Shown here piece by piece: positions 33,695 to 44,615 of a stretch of 64,000 bases of DNA. A model generated the notes under the pieces. It made no database searches. It was not told the DNA's origin and saw nothing but the letters and a program-made list of their open reading frames with translations. Where the stretch lies: NCBI GenBank assembly GCA_018466975.1, contig CM031555.1, positions 2,046,001 through 2,110,000 of the forward strand. The letters are read 5' to 3'. This DNA comes from Sparassis latifolia (Eukaryota; Basidiomycota; Agaricomycetes; Polyporales; Sparassidaceae). Made by a program: the position numbers and the translations under genes. The number at the start of each line of letters is the position of its first letter. Position 1 is the first letter of the stretch.

Positions 33695-33971
33695 CTGTAG
33701 CGAAACGACCTTAAGTTCAGTCACGGGTCACACCCCTTGTGAACTGAACTTATTTGGGCGCTTGTCACGGGTCACGAAGGTTTGTGAACCAAAATGCAAT
33801 TATGGGCGCTAAATTCCTAAATTTGGCCCCCGGATGCTGTGATTTCGGGCGCTTGTGTGAACTGAACTTGTGTCCCGTGTCACACTGACATGTGAACTGT
33901 GAACGTTTGAACTAAGTCAGACAGGCATGTCCCGCGTCACACCCTGTGAACCTAAGGTTATTTCGCTACAG
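33695..33971. mobile_element. TA-flanked 277-bp MITE
   Basis: The left end CTGTAGCGAAACGACCTTAA (33695) is mirrored by the right end, whose complement begins CTGTAGCGAAATAACCTTAG (33971). The dinucleotide TA flanks both ends (33693-33694, 33972-33973). The interior is non-coding with repeated CACGGGTCAC, GTGAACTGAAC and GGGCGCT motifs. TA duplication and TIRs fit a Tc1/mariner-mobilised MITE. The TIR differs from that of the 3.9-kb mariner element at 38854. Confidence 0.8.
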
Positions 33972-33973
33972 TA

Positions 33974-34915
33974 TAACATACCACAATCTCAGTAAAAAAA
34001 GATCGCAGTCCTGCGACAGCACCACTGTCCTATATACTCACCATGGTGTTGTGCGCATTCCTGGGGCGTCAGTGACACATGCAAACATTCTCCATCACCA
34101 ATCATTCATTGCAGAACAATCATCGCAAACCACAAACATTCATAGACTGTTTATTGGTGGGATATTGGTGGGACAACCATCCTCTGGGTGAGTGATGCTG
34201 GGAGAATGCCCACTTTTCATCTGTCCGGTGACCTGTCAAGTCCAATGGATGCTGCATCAAGCCAACGGAGGGGATGCTCAGTCCCAGCATCTAGTGCCAT
34301 GTCCAGAGCAGTGCTGAGTCGTTTGCAGGCCTCGAAATCCGCAGCTGCAATAACCCCTCTGACAACGTGCATAGATGTCGTATGGGTGGCCTTGGTATGA
34401 GACCACCCGCAGCTGAGCATGTGCGTCCACACACCACTCTAGTCACCAACCTGCCAAATATCTGACAGGCATGCAGCTTTTGCCACTGCCATCAGCATTG
34501 TAGCAAAGTGGTGAGTCTGTCAGAAGTGCGAGTAAGCGTGTTAGGTATCTACCACATATATACTAACTTTCCTTTTTTCCGTAGGATCCATGCACATCGA
34601 CTGTTATGCCTGGACCCTGAACAGCTGACTCATCTCATTAATGAGTTAGTGATCTCATAGATTACATCATAGCTACTGGTACATAAGTAGCGACAATTCC
34701 CCTGTATTCTCTACGACTTGGTGCTCATATGAGAATTGAGCATTACTCTGGTTCTTTCCTCACGTGAACCCTAAGTCCCCTCTTGTGTGACGCAACTACT
34801 CCACCTTAGGCAGAGTCCGCTGTTACATATTTTGAACCTCTCTTCTTGATTCTCTCTCTGGCGATGTCTTCCGGCTTGATCAATCATTTGACAATTCGCC
34901 AACTAAAAATTTCCT
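33974..34915. other. Spacer without recognised gene
   Basis: About 940 bp. A minus-strand open frame at 34217-34432 (ADFEACKRLSTALDMALDAG) looks protein-like but is short and unrecognised. The rest shows nothing. Confidence 0.3.
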
Positions 34916-36470
34916 ATGCCTACTAGGAGTGGTATGGAATTCAGGGCCAACAGGACGTCAGCTGTTAATGAGATGGATGTCTCCAATGGCATCTCATCTC
35001 CCGCTGCAGCAACAGGGCTGAACAATGGTGCATTGTCCATTTCTGATTTATCTTCACTAACACCTGTGGGGACCGTTGGGTCACCTGCGCTGAATGTTTC
35101 AGAAGGGGTCAGTCAGCGCAATTTGCTGAGCCCCTATAGTGTGCACTCCTGCTTGTATGCAGATGTCGCCTCGGAGATTCCGTGCTCCTGCTCGAGTGCA
35201 GATGTCACGATGCCACACTCCCAAATGAACTCAGATGTTGTGTTGCTGTGCTCCTGATCCACCTCGGATGTCACAATGGATGATAGATCATCTGTCAATA
35301 TTGATGGCTGTAGTGCTTACAATGATACAAACTTCGAGACCACCCCCAATCAACTCCCAGTTGTTCCCCTGCCAGATGCTGACCGACTGTCCACTAGCTC
35401 GGCAGAGCCCGAACGGATGGAGGGTGTGTCGGAGGGCGTGATTGAATATATTTCGGACAGTATACCAGAATCAGAAGGTACATTGCAAGAGGTAATTGTG
35501 GACACATTGGAAGATGTACTGGAAAGCCAAAGGGATGATTCATTCCTAATGCTGTGCAGATCAGTTGTAGTATGCCATGAAAACCCTTTCCATGTAGATA
35601 CGAGACAAAAATATTTTGCTGATTGGTTTGCTACATCCAATAATGAGGAAGACACCTCTCCGACACAATACTTAACAAAAGGAACCTGGGCGGATATGGT
35701 TGATGAGGATAACAGTAATCTTGGTGACATTCCTGCAGACTGGCTAGATAAGAAGTCTATCCATCAATCCTCTGGTACTTTAGAGATCGGTTTCCCCTCA
35801 ATGGACACTTTTCTCGAAGAAGTAGTAGAGTTATTGAGTAATGATGCTCGCGAAGTTCTCAAGAAGCGTGCGGACAAAATGCGAAGCATTCAAGTTACTC
35901 ATTCATCAGGAAAACCCAACTTTTACTTATAGGACTTATTCCGACTTTTTGTCCTTTTTTGCCTTATTTAAGGCCCATAAGTTCCTGAAAGTCGACTTTT
36001 AAGTCTCTAAGGAAATATGACTTATGGACTTTTTGTCCTTTTTTTTAAACCTTATTTAAGGCCCATAAGTGCATTTAAGTCACATAAGGACACCTTTAAG
36101 TAAAAGTTGGGTTTTCCTGATGTTCTAAATCAGTATCAGAGACTACACAACAATCTGAAACTGTAAAGGACATTAACTACAACATGTGAAAACATTTACC
36201 AGCACCTACTTCAATTCTACCGAGCACTCTGAATCTCAACGACGTGCCAGTCCGTCTCATAAGGTAACAGTAGAAACAATACCTGATAGTGATAGTGAAA
36301 GGTTCAGTGATTGTATTCCCACGATTGCGAAAGGTAAGGGTCACACTACTGATGTGCAGCGATGTGAGTTTGAGCGAGAAACTTTCACACTGACAGCAGT
36401 GCCAGATGACGACAAACTGGCACCATCAGGAAAATCACCTGTGGCCCTAGAGCAGCCTAGGCTGTCCTAG
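34916..36470 (+). pseudogene. Unrecognised Ser/Asp-rich ORF, broken and split by a MITE
   Basis: A single plus frame from 34916 to 35932 is interrupted only by TGA at 35255-35257. It encodes an acidic, Ser-rich, low-structure protein (phrases: TSDVTMDDRSSVNIDG, VCHENPFHVDTRQKYFADWF, FLEEVVELLSNDAREVLKKR). The foldback MITE at 35904-36122 is inserted in it: excising the element with one TT copy lets the same frame continue (SKSVSETTQQSETVKD) to a stop at about 36180. A further open frame (36186-36470; SHKVTVETIPDSDSERFSD) has similar composition, so the gene probably went on with a frame change. I do not recognise the family; it may belong to a mobile element or be a decayed host gene. Confidence 0.4.
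35904..36122. mobile_element. 219-bp foldback MITE, TIR CATCAGG, 2-bp TT duplication
   Basis: The left end CATCAGGAAAACCCAACTTT continues TTACTTA and is matched perfectly by the complement of the right end for about 26 bp. TT flanks both sides (35902-35903, 36123-36124). The interior carries two direct copies of a block with GACTTTTTGTCC and CTTATTTAAGGCCCATAAGT. It interrupts the unknown ORF. Its first 11 bases equal those of the end at 36424, suggesting the same element family. Confidence 0.75.
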
Positions 36471-36690
36471 GATGCCCTGAGATGCTCTCAGAGCTGTCAG
36501 GGTGTCAGGGATGCCAGAGCGTCCCAGGTTGCTCTGAGAGCAAGGTCTCTACAGCATTTTTCCTGAGAGCGCCTAGGTCGCCCTGAGTTGCACTCAGGAT
36601 ATAGCTGATTTTCTAGGTTATGCTGTATTGATCATGCTCTGATATGCCCTCAGACGCTCTGGTTTGTCCTCAGTTATCCTCGTGTATTAG
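36440..36690. repeat. CTGAGAGC / GCTCTCAG subterminal motif array, left
   Basis: About 250 bp crowded with variants of CCTGAG, GCTCTCAG, GTCAGGG and CCTAGG on both strands. The same motif style recurs at 44620-44715. It resembles the subterminal repeats that bind transposase in large TIR elements. Confidence 0.5.
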
Positions 36691-36847
36691 ATGCCATTCT
36701 CCTACTATGCCAAAAGCAAGTATCATAAGAGTAAGAACTAGTATCAAACAGATACATGAATAAGGAGGTATCAGTATGAAATATATGTTTTCGGCAGCAC
36801 TTGCATTCAGGAAAAACACGAGCAAAACCATCAGTGTCCAGGATCAT

Positions 36848-38700
36848 TTAGTCAAGAAGTGCATGTTTGCTACCAGGTGCGGAACCATCCTTGAGGACCT
36901 GAGTGAGATACATGTGGTCACCGAGACTGAGATGACAACCGGTTTCCTTCGTGATGGTAAGCTGATCACCCGTGACTATTTTAATGCAAACATCGAGAGC
37001 GATAGTGTTGTTAATGGTCTGCTTGATGTCATCACGGGGAGGGTCGAAGATGGAGAGCAGACCAATAAGCTCGAAGGCATTACCTTCACCCTCGGGATCT
37101 TCGCTGTCCAACTCCTCATACATGACAGCCAAGGTATGGAGACCACGACTCACCAACTCCTCAACGTTGGCCTCAGGCCTGAACTCAATCTTCTCGGTCT
37201 TGCTGCATGTGCAAAGCTCAATGATGATATCAGTCATACCCTTGGTGACACACTTGAGCTTGTTTGACGACTCCTTGTGGTACATGATCTCGGTACGTTT
37301 GTTGAGGGGATTGAAAGGCTTGCAGTCAAGGAGCTTGATACCAGTGCGAGCGCGAGATGGATTGCCAATGGTGAAGATGATGCAAGGGTCGATGGCATCC
37401 TGGTTCTCCATGCATGATGTGTACACTGACAGTAGAATGACGTCCTCAGCAAAGACAGGACCGTAGGTACAACAGAGAAAGGACCGTAGGTACAAATGGT
37501 CTCGCAATCAATGGTCAGCTTGTTGGCAGTGAGGGTACCCATCTTGTCAGAGAACAAGATGGTGACAGTGGCCAGCTCTTCAATCGCAGTGATACAGATA
37601 ATGATGGCCTTGTACTTTGCAAGCTGCTGAGCACTGACAGCGAGGGTGACGGACAGCACCATAGGCATCGCAATTGGGATTCCACCAATCAAGAGCACCA
37701 AGATGTTGTTGAGACCACAACGATACTGGAAACTGAAGCCAGCATACAAGCAGAAAATCTCGGCGAGTAGGAAGATGCCAAAAACGACAAGACAGAATGA
37801 TCCAATCTGGGTAAGAATCTTCTGCAAGTGTCTGGTAGTGTCATCGTCCTGGCCAATGAGCAACACCGTGCAACCGAAGAAGGTATTAGGACTGGTTAAG
37901 ATGATCACACCTTCAGCCTCACCCTGCTTACATGTAGAACACCTAATGGAAGTGTGGGTGACAATGCAGAGCACATGACACAACAAAACTACAATCACTT
38001 ATGAAAAGCACTGGTCGCCGGTCTTCTTGCTCTGAGGCAGCGACTCACCGGTGAGAGCAGCTTGATCAATGGAGACATTGATGCCTCTGTCAGACGACAA
38101 TCTGCTGGTACAATATCACCAAGCTTAAACGAAACCATATTACCTGGAACAAGTCCAGCGGACTCGATCTCCTGTCAGGTACAATCCCGCTTGACCTTCA
38201 CCTTGACCAAAAGCAATAGGACAATACTGACGAAATCTTGCCAGTCAGGAGGCTGGTGTTCACCATTTGAAAGTGCGATGGCAACCAAGGCGGCAGCCTC
38301 CATGACCCCAGGACAACAGGTTCCACATGAAACTCAGAAACTAATGGCGGAAATGAGTGCTCGCACGAAAATCAAAGCATAACGTACGCACCTGAAGAAA
38401 TGCATTCTGCTCCTCTGACTCGAGCTTGTTGGGACTGAACAGTTCGAGACGGTGCTGAGCCTCCTCCGTCGCGCACGAAAATCAAAGTGTAACATACGCA
38501 CCTGAAGAAACGCATTCTGCTCCTCCAACTCAAGCTTGTTGGGATCGAACAGCTCGAGACAGCGCTGCGCCTCCTCCGTCATCGACCCATTGTCATTGCA
38601 CTGGAGGAGCCTGAATACATCCTCCACGATGATTGTCTCAAGATCAAATTTCTCCTTGTCGTACAAGTCCTCGGCCCATAATTGGATCTGAGAATGCAGG
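36848..38700 (-). pseudogene. Truncated plasma-membrane H+-ATPase (Pma1-type P3A ATPase) pseudogene
   Basis: A minus-strand P-type ATPase related to fungal Pma1. Recognisable parts in order: N-terminal cytoplasmic region (FDLETIIVEDVFRLLQCNDN), [40 protein letters not shown], the TGES actuator loop (QAALTGESLP), the membrane segment around LIGGIPIAMPMVLSVTLAV, the phosphorylation loop, and GDQLTITKETGCHLSLGDHM in the P domain. The DKTGT loop reads SDKMGTLTANKLTID: the Asp is kept but Thr is Met. Coding breaks off after PGSKH, so the hinge, the rest of the P domain and TM5-10 are absent. Several frameshifts and a tandem exon duplication (38362-38580) confirm it is non-functional. No intact PMA1 occurs in the window. 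Confidence 0.85.
38362..38580. repeat. 111-bp tandem duplication inside the Pma1 pseudogene
   Basis: Two adjacent copies (38362-38472 and 38473-38580) of an exon-plus-intron segment. Both start CGCACGAAAATCAAAG and end near GCCTCCTCCGTC, with about 10% divergence. The period of 111 bp is a multiple of three. The exon part encodes the NKLELEEQNAFLQ region. Confidence 0.85.
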
Positions 38701-38965
38701 GAATGCAACTAGGAGTCTGTACTGTGAACACCTTAGCATCTGCGAAAACGTCAAATACAATGGAGCGGGTCAATGGAAAAAACTAACTCTTTGTTTGTGC
38801 ATATTTACTGCTCTTCTGCATTTGAAACTTTGGACAGCTGTCCGAAATTGCTACACCCGTTTGCATAAAAAACTGCAGGTCAGGATCCACAACACTTGTT
38901 TGTCCCGGACAAACATTGCCTTATACAGTGAAGATCTGTGATGCTGTCACCTCCAGGTGTCAGCT

Positions 38966-40031
38966 ATGAGCCCCCACCTGTCACAGCAGCTTCGAGAGCG
39001 CATTGTCACCTGGCGGCAGGAAGGCAAACCAATTTGTGAGATCGCAGAGCTGGCTGGCTGCTCAGAGAGAACAGTTTCCACCATCCTCAGTCTCTACCGT
39101 GATTACAGGATAGTTTCCAACCCGAATGCTAGATTGCGAGGCCGCCCTCATGCTCTCAACACAGGCGATGTCAATTATCTCAGTGCACTCCTCCAAGCAA
39201 ACCCTGTCCTGTACCTTGACGAGCTCCAGGAGCAGCTCATTCATTCCCGTGGTACCGATGCATCAATTGCCACACTCTCCCGTGCCTTACATCATCTTTT
39301 ACTCACCCTCAAGAAGATCACCAAGGAAGCTGCAGAACGAGATGACCTTTTGCATGCTACTTGGATAGGAGAGTATGGAGATATACCCATGGAGTACTTC
39401 ATTTGGCTTGATGAGTCAAGTGTGGATGATGTGATGAACCAGCGGAGGTGAGGGTGGTCAGGGATTGGACGTGCATGCGTGCGGCGTGAAACATTCATTC
39501 ATGGGCAGCAGTATTCGGTACTTCCGGCTCTTTCAATTGATGGAATTATAGCCCTCAATATCTTCGAGGGTTCAGTGAATAAGGAGCGATTTATAAAGTT
39601 TGTAGAGGAAGAGTTGGTAAGCCGAGAGTTTCTTGCAGATCTTCATGGTTTGAGCATTGAGCGGTTGTTAGGCACCTAAACTAACTCCATATCCTGGTTC
39701 ACGTAGTGTTGTTGTGATGGATAACTGTGAAATCCATCACGATGAGGAAGTTAGGCAGATTGTTGTCGATGACTGTGGTGTGTATTAATGCTAATAGCAG
39801 TACACTGAAACTTACTGTCTGGATGCAGGTGCTAAGCTCATCTACTTACCGCCATACTCTCCCGACATGAATCCCATCGAGCAAGCGTTCTTCTCCATCA
39901 AAGCATGGCTTTGGCGTCATGAAGCTGCAGCCATAGACGCAGATGTACGCCCATGGTTAATCCATCAAGCAAGTCTTTCGGTCACACCAGAGCATGCAGA
40001 ACATTGGATTATGAATTGTGGATACTCGTAA
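38966..40031 (+). pseudogene. DDE-superfamily (Tc1/mariner, IS630-like) transposase, inactivated
   Basis: The N-terminal HTH region is SQQLRERIVTWRQEGKPICE-type, followed by IAELAGCSERTVSTILSLYR and RLRGRPHALN. The catalytic DDE core shows WLDESSVDD (first Asp), VVVMDNCEIHHDEEVRQIV (second) and LPPYSPDMNPIEQAFFSIKA (the third acidic residue after the PYSPDxNPIE box). The frame is stopped by TGA at 39449-39451, where the family has a basic or His residue before GWS, and is disturbed again near 39650-39690. An intron with donor GTGTGT at about 39780-39830 splits the core. The transposase lies about 110 bp inside the left TIR, as usual. Inactive in this copy but recent enough to align throughout. 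Confidence 0.85.
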
Positions 40032-40155
40032 GTAGATTAGCTATTAGATAGTTCAGCATGTATACATGAACGACAATTAGCTCCGAGTTTGTAAGTAACT
40101 AAGACCTGTAATGACTGTAGTCAACGAGAATTCAGAAAGAGTGTTTGTAAGTTAA

Positions 40156-42275
40156 TTAACCCATCAGGCTTCGGCGTTCCTTCACGTAGTCGCACCATTC
40201 CTTGCAGAATGATTGAAATTGCCACATGTGTCCCTCTAGTACTCCTGACAACTCGCAGAGACACTGCACGGGCATCTCTCGGATTATGCTTGGAGTGATT
40301 GCATTAGTCTTGAACATGTCCTGTACATTCAGAATGTCAACATTTGTTACCGTCTTGAAATCACGAAGACAGAACACAAGTTCTTCTCCATGATTAGGAA
40401 GTGATGCACCCGAAAGTAGCGGTAGATGGTGATGGCCTGAAGATGACTGAGCCACCTGGAGAGTAGAGGACGTGGAAGCACCTTGACGGTCAAGGAGATT
40501 CATAATGAGTGGTGTTATAGCCATCATGAGCATTGACGCCGGGTCCAGCACGGACGCAGTTGCCATGGGTGAAGGAGTGTCAACAGCGCGAGGTTCTAAT
40601 CGGCCACGTGACTTTGCACTGACAAGATGACCATCCCACAGAACATTGAATTCAACAGTTTGCGCGAGTTGATGCTTTGTGCAGTCACGTGCAGCCTAAA
40701 TGTGCATAAGAGGGAGATGTCGATAAAGGAAAAGATGCACATACAATTGCTGCAGCCCATGCCTTTAGCTTGCGATTATTGAGTTCCAAGTGTTCTGCTT
40801 ATGGCGTAACATAGCAATGTCCCACTTCACCGTGCTCATCCTTGTGATCTTGACAGATCCACTTCTTCTTCAGTTTGAGGATGATGTCACCATGTAACTG
40901 TGCTTCATCAGTGAACTGATCAATACGAGGAACCTACAATGTACATTAGCACAGTCAATATTTCAACGGCATTGTCAGGCTCACCTTGGTCCCATATATC
41001 AATTCATCTTCACCGTCCTCAACCGGAAGTGGCTGTGCGACCAAGTTAGTATCTCATATGTACTGACTTGGTTATAAATGTTACGTACGTTTGCGGACTC
41101 GAAACAGCTCCATGAGCGCAGTGTCAAACTCCACGCCGACATTGCAAGAGCCCTTACTGGATTTGAGAAGTGCGGTGATGGCAACTTTGAACTCGTCATC
41201 CGTCTCAATGGTTGCTGCTAAAGTTTTGCCACCACTAAGCACAAAATGGGTCAGAAATGACAAGCAATGAGGTTATGGACGTACTTCGAGCCGGTCCATC
41301 ACATTTTGAATCCAGGTCCTTGGTGAGGACCAGGGGCATATTGGTCAGCAAGCTCATGAACAGCAAGGATCGCCTTGATGAATGAAGTGCGACTTGTTTT
41401 GTCTGTGATAAGGATATTCCGACACTTCGTGCTCTTGTCCTTCCTTGTCTGGACCTGCATCCTGCCTCCGCGTGCACTGGGGACCCTCTCAACAACATTA
41501 AAAAGCATTGTCACCGATACAAGATCACCAGATGGATCAAAGACTGTGACTGTCAGTAAGTATTCTCATTCATCGAAGAAAGGAATAAAATCACCTGTCG
41601 TTGGAACATTGCTGTACACAGTGTTGGTGGTACGAACACCATTATCGACTGCTGCATCAGGTTGCACGTTATCAGCTCCACGAACATTTCCCATACCACT
41701 TAGGACCCGCATTGGGCTCAGCAGGGATCAGATTGTGTAACAGGGCAGGGACGGGAACCTGAAGTGGATCCGCTGGCTGAGCGACACCAACAGCTTGAAC
41801 GGGAGGCTGAGCAGCTTGATGTGGCTCTGCAATGTCCACAGCATCACATTGTCGAAGTTGAAAAACACCATGAAGGCTCACACTGGGCAACGGTCCAGGA
41901 GGTGCAAGTGCAGGAGGCACCCCAGGTGCATGGAAATCGGGGATGTTGGGAGGTATCGGTGGATAACCATAGCTCACTTGAACTGCATTAATCTCCATGC
42001 AGGAGTGGTAGAACTGCAGCGGATTCACAGCACCATCTAAACTCAAATATCGGTTTTCTGTTATTGAGAAAATTGTACGGCATACCTGTCCATGCAGGAT
42101 TCCTCAGCCAGTACTAAGATGCAGGACGAAGAGGATGTTGGCCGGCTGTGGCTGAACCTTCAGTGACTTCGTTCTCCTTGTTCAAGGAGTGCCCAGGATA
42201 CTGTGGTACAAATCTGTAGGTACGAGGAGCATTTTGAGGATGATTCTGCGATGATGGATGGAGCGGAAAAGCCAT
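40156..42275 (-). pseudogene. Second gene inside the mariner element, unknown family, decayed
   Basis: Multi-exon minus-strand gene with start near 42275 (MAFPLHPSSQNHPQNAPRTY), then a Pro-rich region, FIPFFDE/EYLLTVTVFDPSG, TRTSFIKAILAVHELADQYA, DELIYGTK joined across an intron to VPRIDQFTDEAQLHGDIIL, CQDHKDEHGEVGHCYV, LNNRKLKAWAAAI, and a C-terminal helical part ending YVKERRSLMG. In-frame stops (TGA after FFDE, TAA after CYVTP, TAG near 42110) show decay. I recall this VPRxDxFT...QLHGxII architecture as a recurring agaricomycete family of uncharacterised, repeat-associated proteins, but I cannot name a domain. It is convergent with the transposase and wholly between the TIRs, so it may be a resident second gene of the element. 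Confidence 0.6.
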
Positions 42276-42919
42276 GATGAGATGACAGAGGATGGCAAAT
42301 AGAGAAATTTGAGCACCTTTTTATAGACTTTGCCACCTGCACCAACAACACCTTCGGTAAGAAATTTCTTTGCAGAGTACCCATGGCGAGCGATGGAATT
42401 AGCACATTGCTGGAGACGGGAAAGAAGCTCTCACTAATCCTTGAGGAGATGTCGTAAATTGCACGAAAATCGTTAAGGCTTTCGATGGGTCACTGTGAAT
42501 CCATACGACGGTCAGGTCTGATGGAGTATTCCACATCAACAGAGAAAAAAGGCCCACTTCCGAAGGTTACAGATCCATGATCAAGGCAGAGGAACATAGA
42601 GACGAACGCTACTGCCGCCGACCATATACATTCGCCAATGCATCCTCGTCATGGGTGTGACAACTGGTCACCCGAAGCACCTTGTAAGGGAATATTTGTC
42701 CGGGACAAACAAGTGGCTGCGGACCCTGACCTGCAGTTTTTTATGCAAACAGGTGTAAGTCCTTCAGCCTCTGCGACAGTACACTCCAATGATGATGGAT
42801 GGGCACTTAGACGGATGGACAAAGGCAATAAAGGTATGTCCTTCTGCTTTTGTGCTATTTTCACTAACTACAATGCCGACCGAGTGTGCTTGTTAAGCAT
42901 GCTCGGTCGTCATTCCACC

Positions 42920-44110
42920 AGGATCCCGAGCTGCATGCACCACGAGGTGCCAACTCCCTCTCTGCCATCTTGCATCCCCCTGGGCCCTACCGTCCACCTC
43001 GCCCGTCGAAGAGGGTGCGAAAAGAGGTGGACGCGCTCCATGTCTTCATGACATGGCGCATGGGCGTCGTGCTCAGTGTAGCATGGTGCCTAGTTCCTCT
43101 GATTTCCCCACCGCCGTCTCATGCCCTCTCGGGCCCCACCGTTCGCCTCGCCCATCCAAGAGGGTATGAAGGGAGGAGAATGTGTGCCACATCATTACGA
43201 CGTGGCATGCGGGTGTTGTGCTCACTCGAGCATGGCACCTGGTTTCTCCAATTCCCCTGCCACCGTCTCACGTCCCCACGGGCCCCATCATCCGCCTCGC
43301 CCATCCAAGAGGCGTGAAGGGAGGAGAACATGTGCCACGTCATTACGATGTGGCACGCGGGCATCGTGCTCACTCGAGCATGGCGCCTGGTTTCCCCAAT
43401 TCCCCCGCTGCCATCTCGCATCCCCGCAGGCCCCATCATCTGCCTCGCCCATTAAGAGGGCGCGAAGGGAGGAGAATGCATGCCACATCATTATGACGTG
43501 GCACGCGGGTGTCGTGCTTACTCGAGCATGGCGCCTGGTTTCCTCAATTCCCCCGCTGCTATCTCGTGTCCCTGTGGGCCCCACCGTCCACCTCGCCCAT
43601 CCAAGAGGGCACGAAGGAGGATGCATGCCATGTCATGATGACATGGCATGTGGGCATCCTGCTTACCTGAGCACAGCGCCTGGTTTCCCCAACTCCGTCT
43701 CCACCATCTCACGTCCCCCTGGGCCCCACCATCCACCTTGCCCATCCAAGAGGGCATGAAAAGAGGAGGACACATTCCACGTCTTCATGACGTGATGCAC
43801 AGGCATCGTGCTCACTCAAGCATGGTGTGTGGTTCCCTCGACCTCTCTCCTGGACCTCTCCCACACCATCTCCATGCCCTGCTGTCTACCTCACCCATTC
43901 AAGAGTGGACGCACTCCATGTCTTTATGATGTGGCATGCGGGTGCCCTGCTTGACTGACTCCCCCGCTACCATCTTGTGCACCCCCAGGCCCTTCGTTTT
44001 CCTTGCCCATTCAAGAGGGTGTGAAGAGAGGACGACGCATGTCATGTCATCACGATGTGGTGCACGGGTGTCATGCTCACTCGATGCGTGCTCGTCGATG
44101 AGGAGATGGA
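42920..44110. repeat. Satellite-like tandem array, period about 148 bp
   Basis: About eight imperfect units. The anchor GTGCTCACTCGAGCATGG or variants recurs near 43070, 43219, 43367, 43515, 43660, 43809, 43947 and 44068 (steps of about 145-150, the last shorter). Each unit also has GGGCCCCACCGTCC, CGCCTCGCCCATCCAAGAGG and GACGTGGCACGCGGG. GC-rich and open in several frames because of composition; 148 is not a multiple of three, so the long ORFs across it are not taken as genes. An isolated partial unit occurs at about 44373-44420. The array begins about 165 bp after the mariner right end. Confidence 0.85.
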
Positions 44111-44420
44111 GGTGTGGGCAACACGGTGCATGCCCGCCATATCTGCTCACGCCCTGCGTGCTGCCCAACTACATAAGGCTTGTTCGCTGTCACTGCTATG
44201 TAGCACAACCACCACTCTCTCTCTCTATTCTCCGCTCTCCCATTCTCCATTCTAGCTCATATTCACGTTCCTGTTCAGCATGGGTTCCATTTCTGACCTA
44301 CTGGTGTTCACCCGTGATGTGCCCACCAAGTTCACCACATCTCCGACGATGCAGACACGTGCTCTGCAGCTGGTCATGATGTGGCACGCGAGCGTTGTGC
44401 TCACTCGAGCATGGTGCCTG

Positions 44421-44615
44421 TCTGTCCTCAGACTGCCTTACTTCGTTAGAGTCCGTCATCCTTGATGGCAGTGCATGGCACCCTGCATGACTGCCTCTGA
44501 TGCAAGTAGATACCTACACCGTATTCAATAGTATATAGAAACTTCACTTAACATAGGTGTAAAATTAAGTGGATGCACTGGGAGCATCTATGACTCTTTC
44601 GGACACTCTAAAAGT
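44421..44615. other. Spacer after the satellite
   Basis: About 195 bp without a recognised feature, before the right-hand CTGAGAGC/GCTCTCAG motif array. Confidence 0.3.

Larger units (their letters stand above)
38854..42755. mobile_element. Tc1/mariner-type element, 3.9 kb, with TIRs and TA duplication
   Basis: The left TIR CACCCGTTTGCATAAAAAAC (38854) continues CTGCAGGTCAGG, then CACTTGTTTGTCCCGGACAAA, for about 70 bp. The right end at 42755, read as complement, repeats this with about six differences (start CACCTGTTTGCATAAAAAAC). TA flanks both ends (38852-38853, 42756-42757). Each TIR contains the palindrome TTTGTCCCGGACAAA. Inside: a plus-strand DDE transposase (38966-40031) and a convergent minus-strand gene (40156-42275) of unknown function. 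Both carry stops, so this copy is dead. Confidence 0.85.

Noticed and set aside
43121..43759. 212-aa ORF and mirror ORFs in 42886-44168
   Set aside because: They run through the 148-bp tandem array in several frames; the period is not a multiple of three and composition explains the openness.
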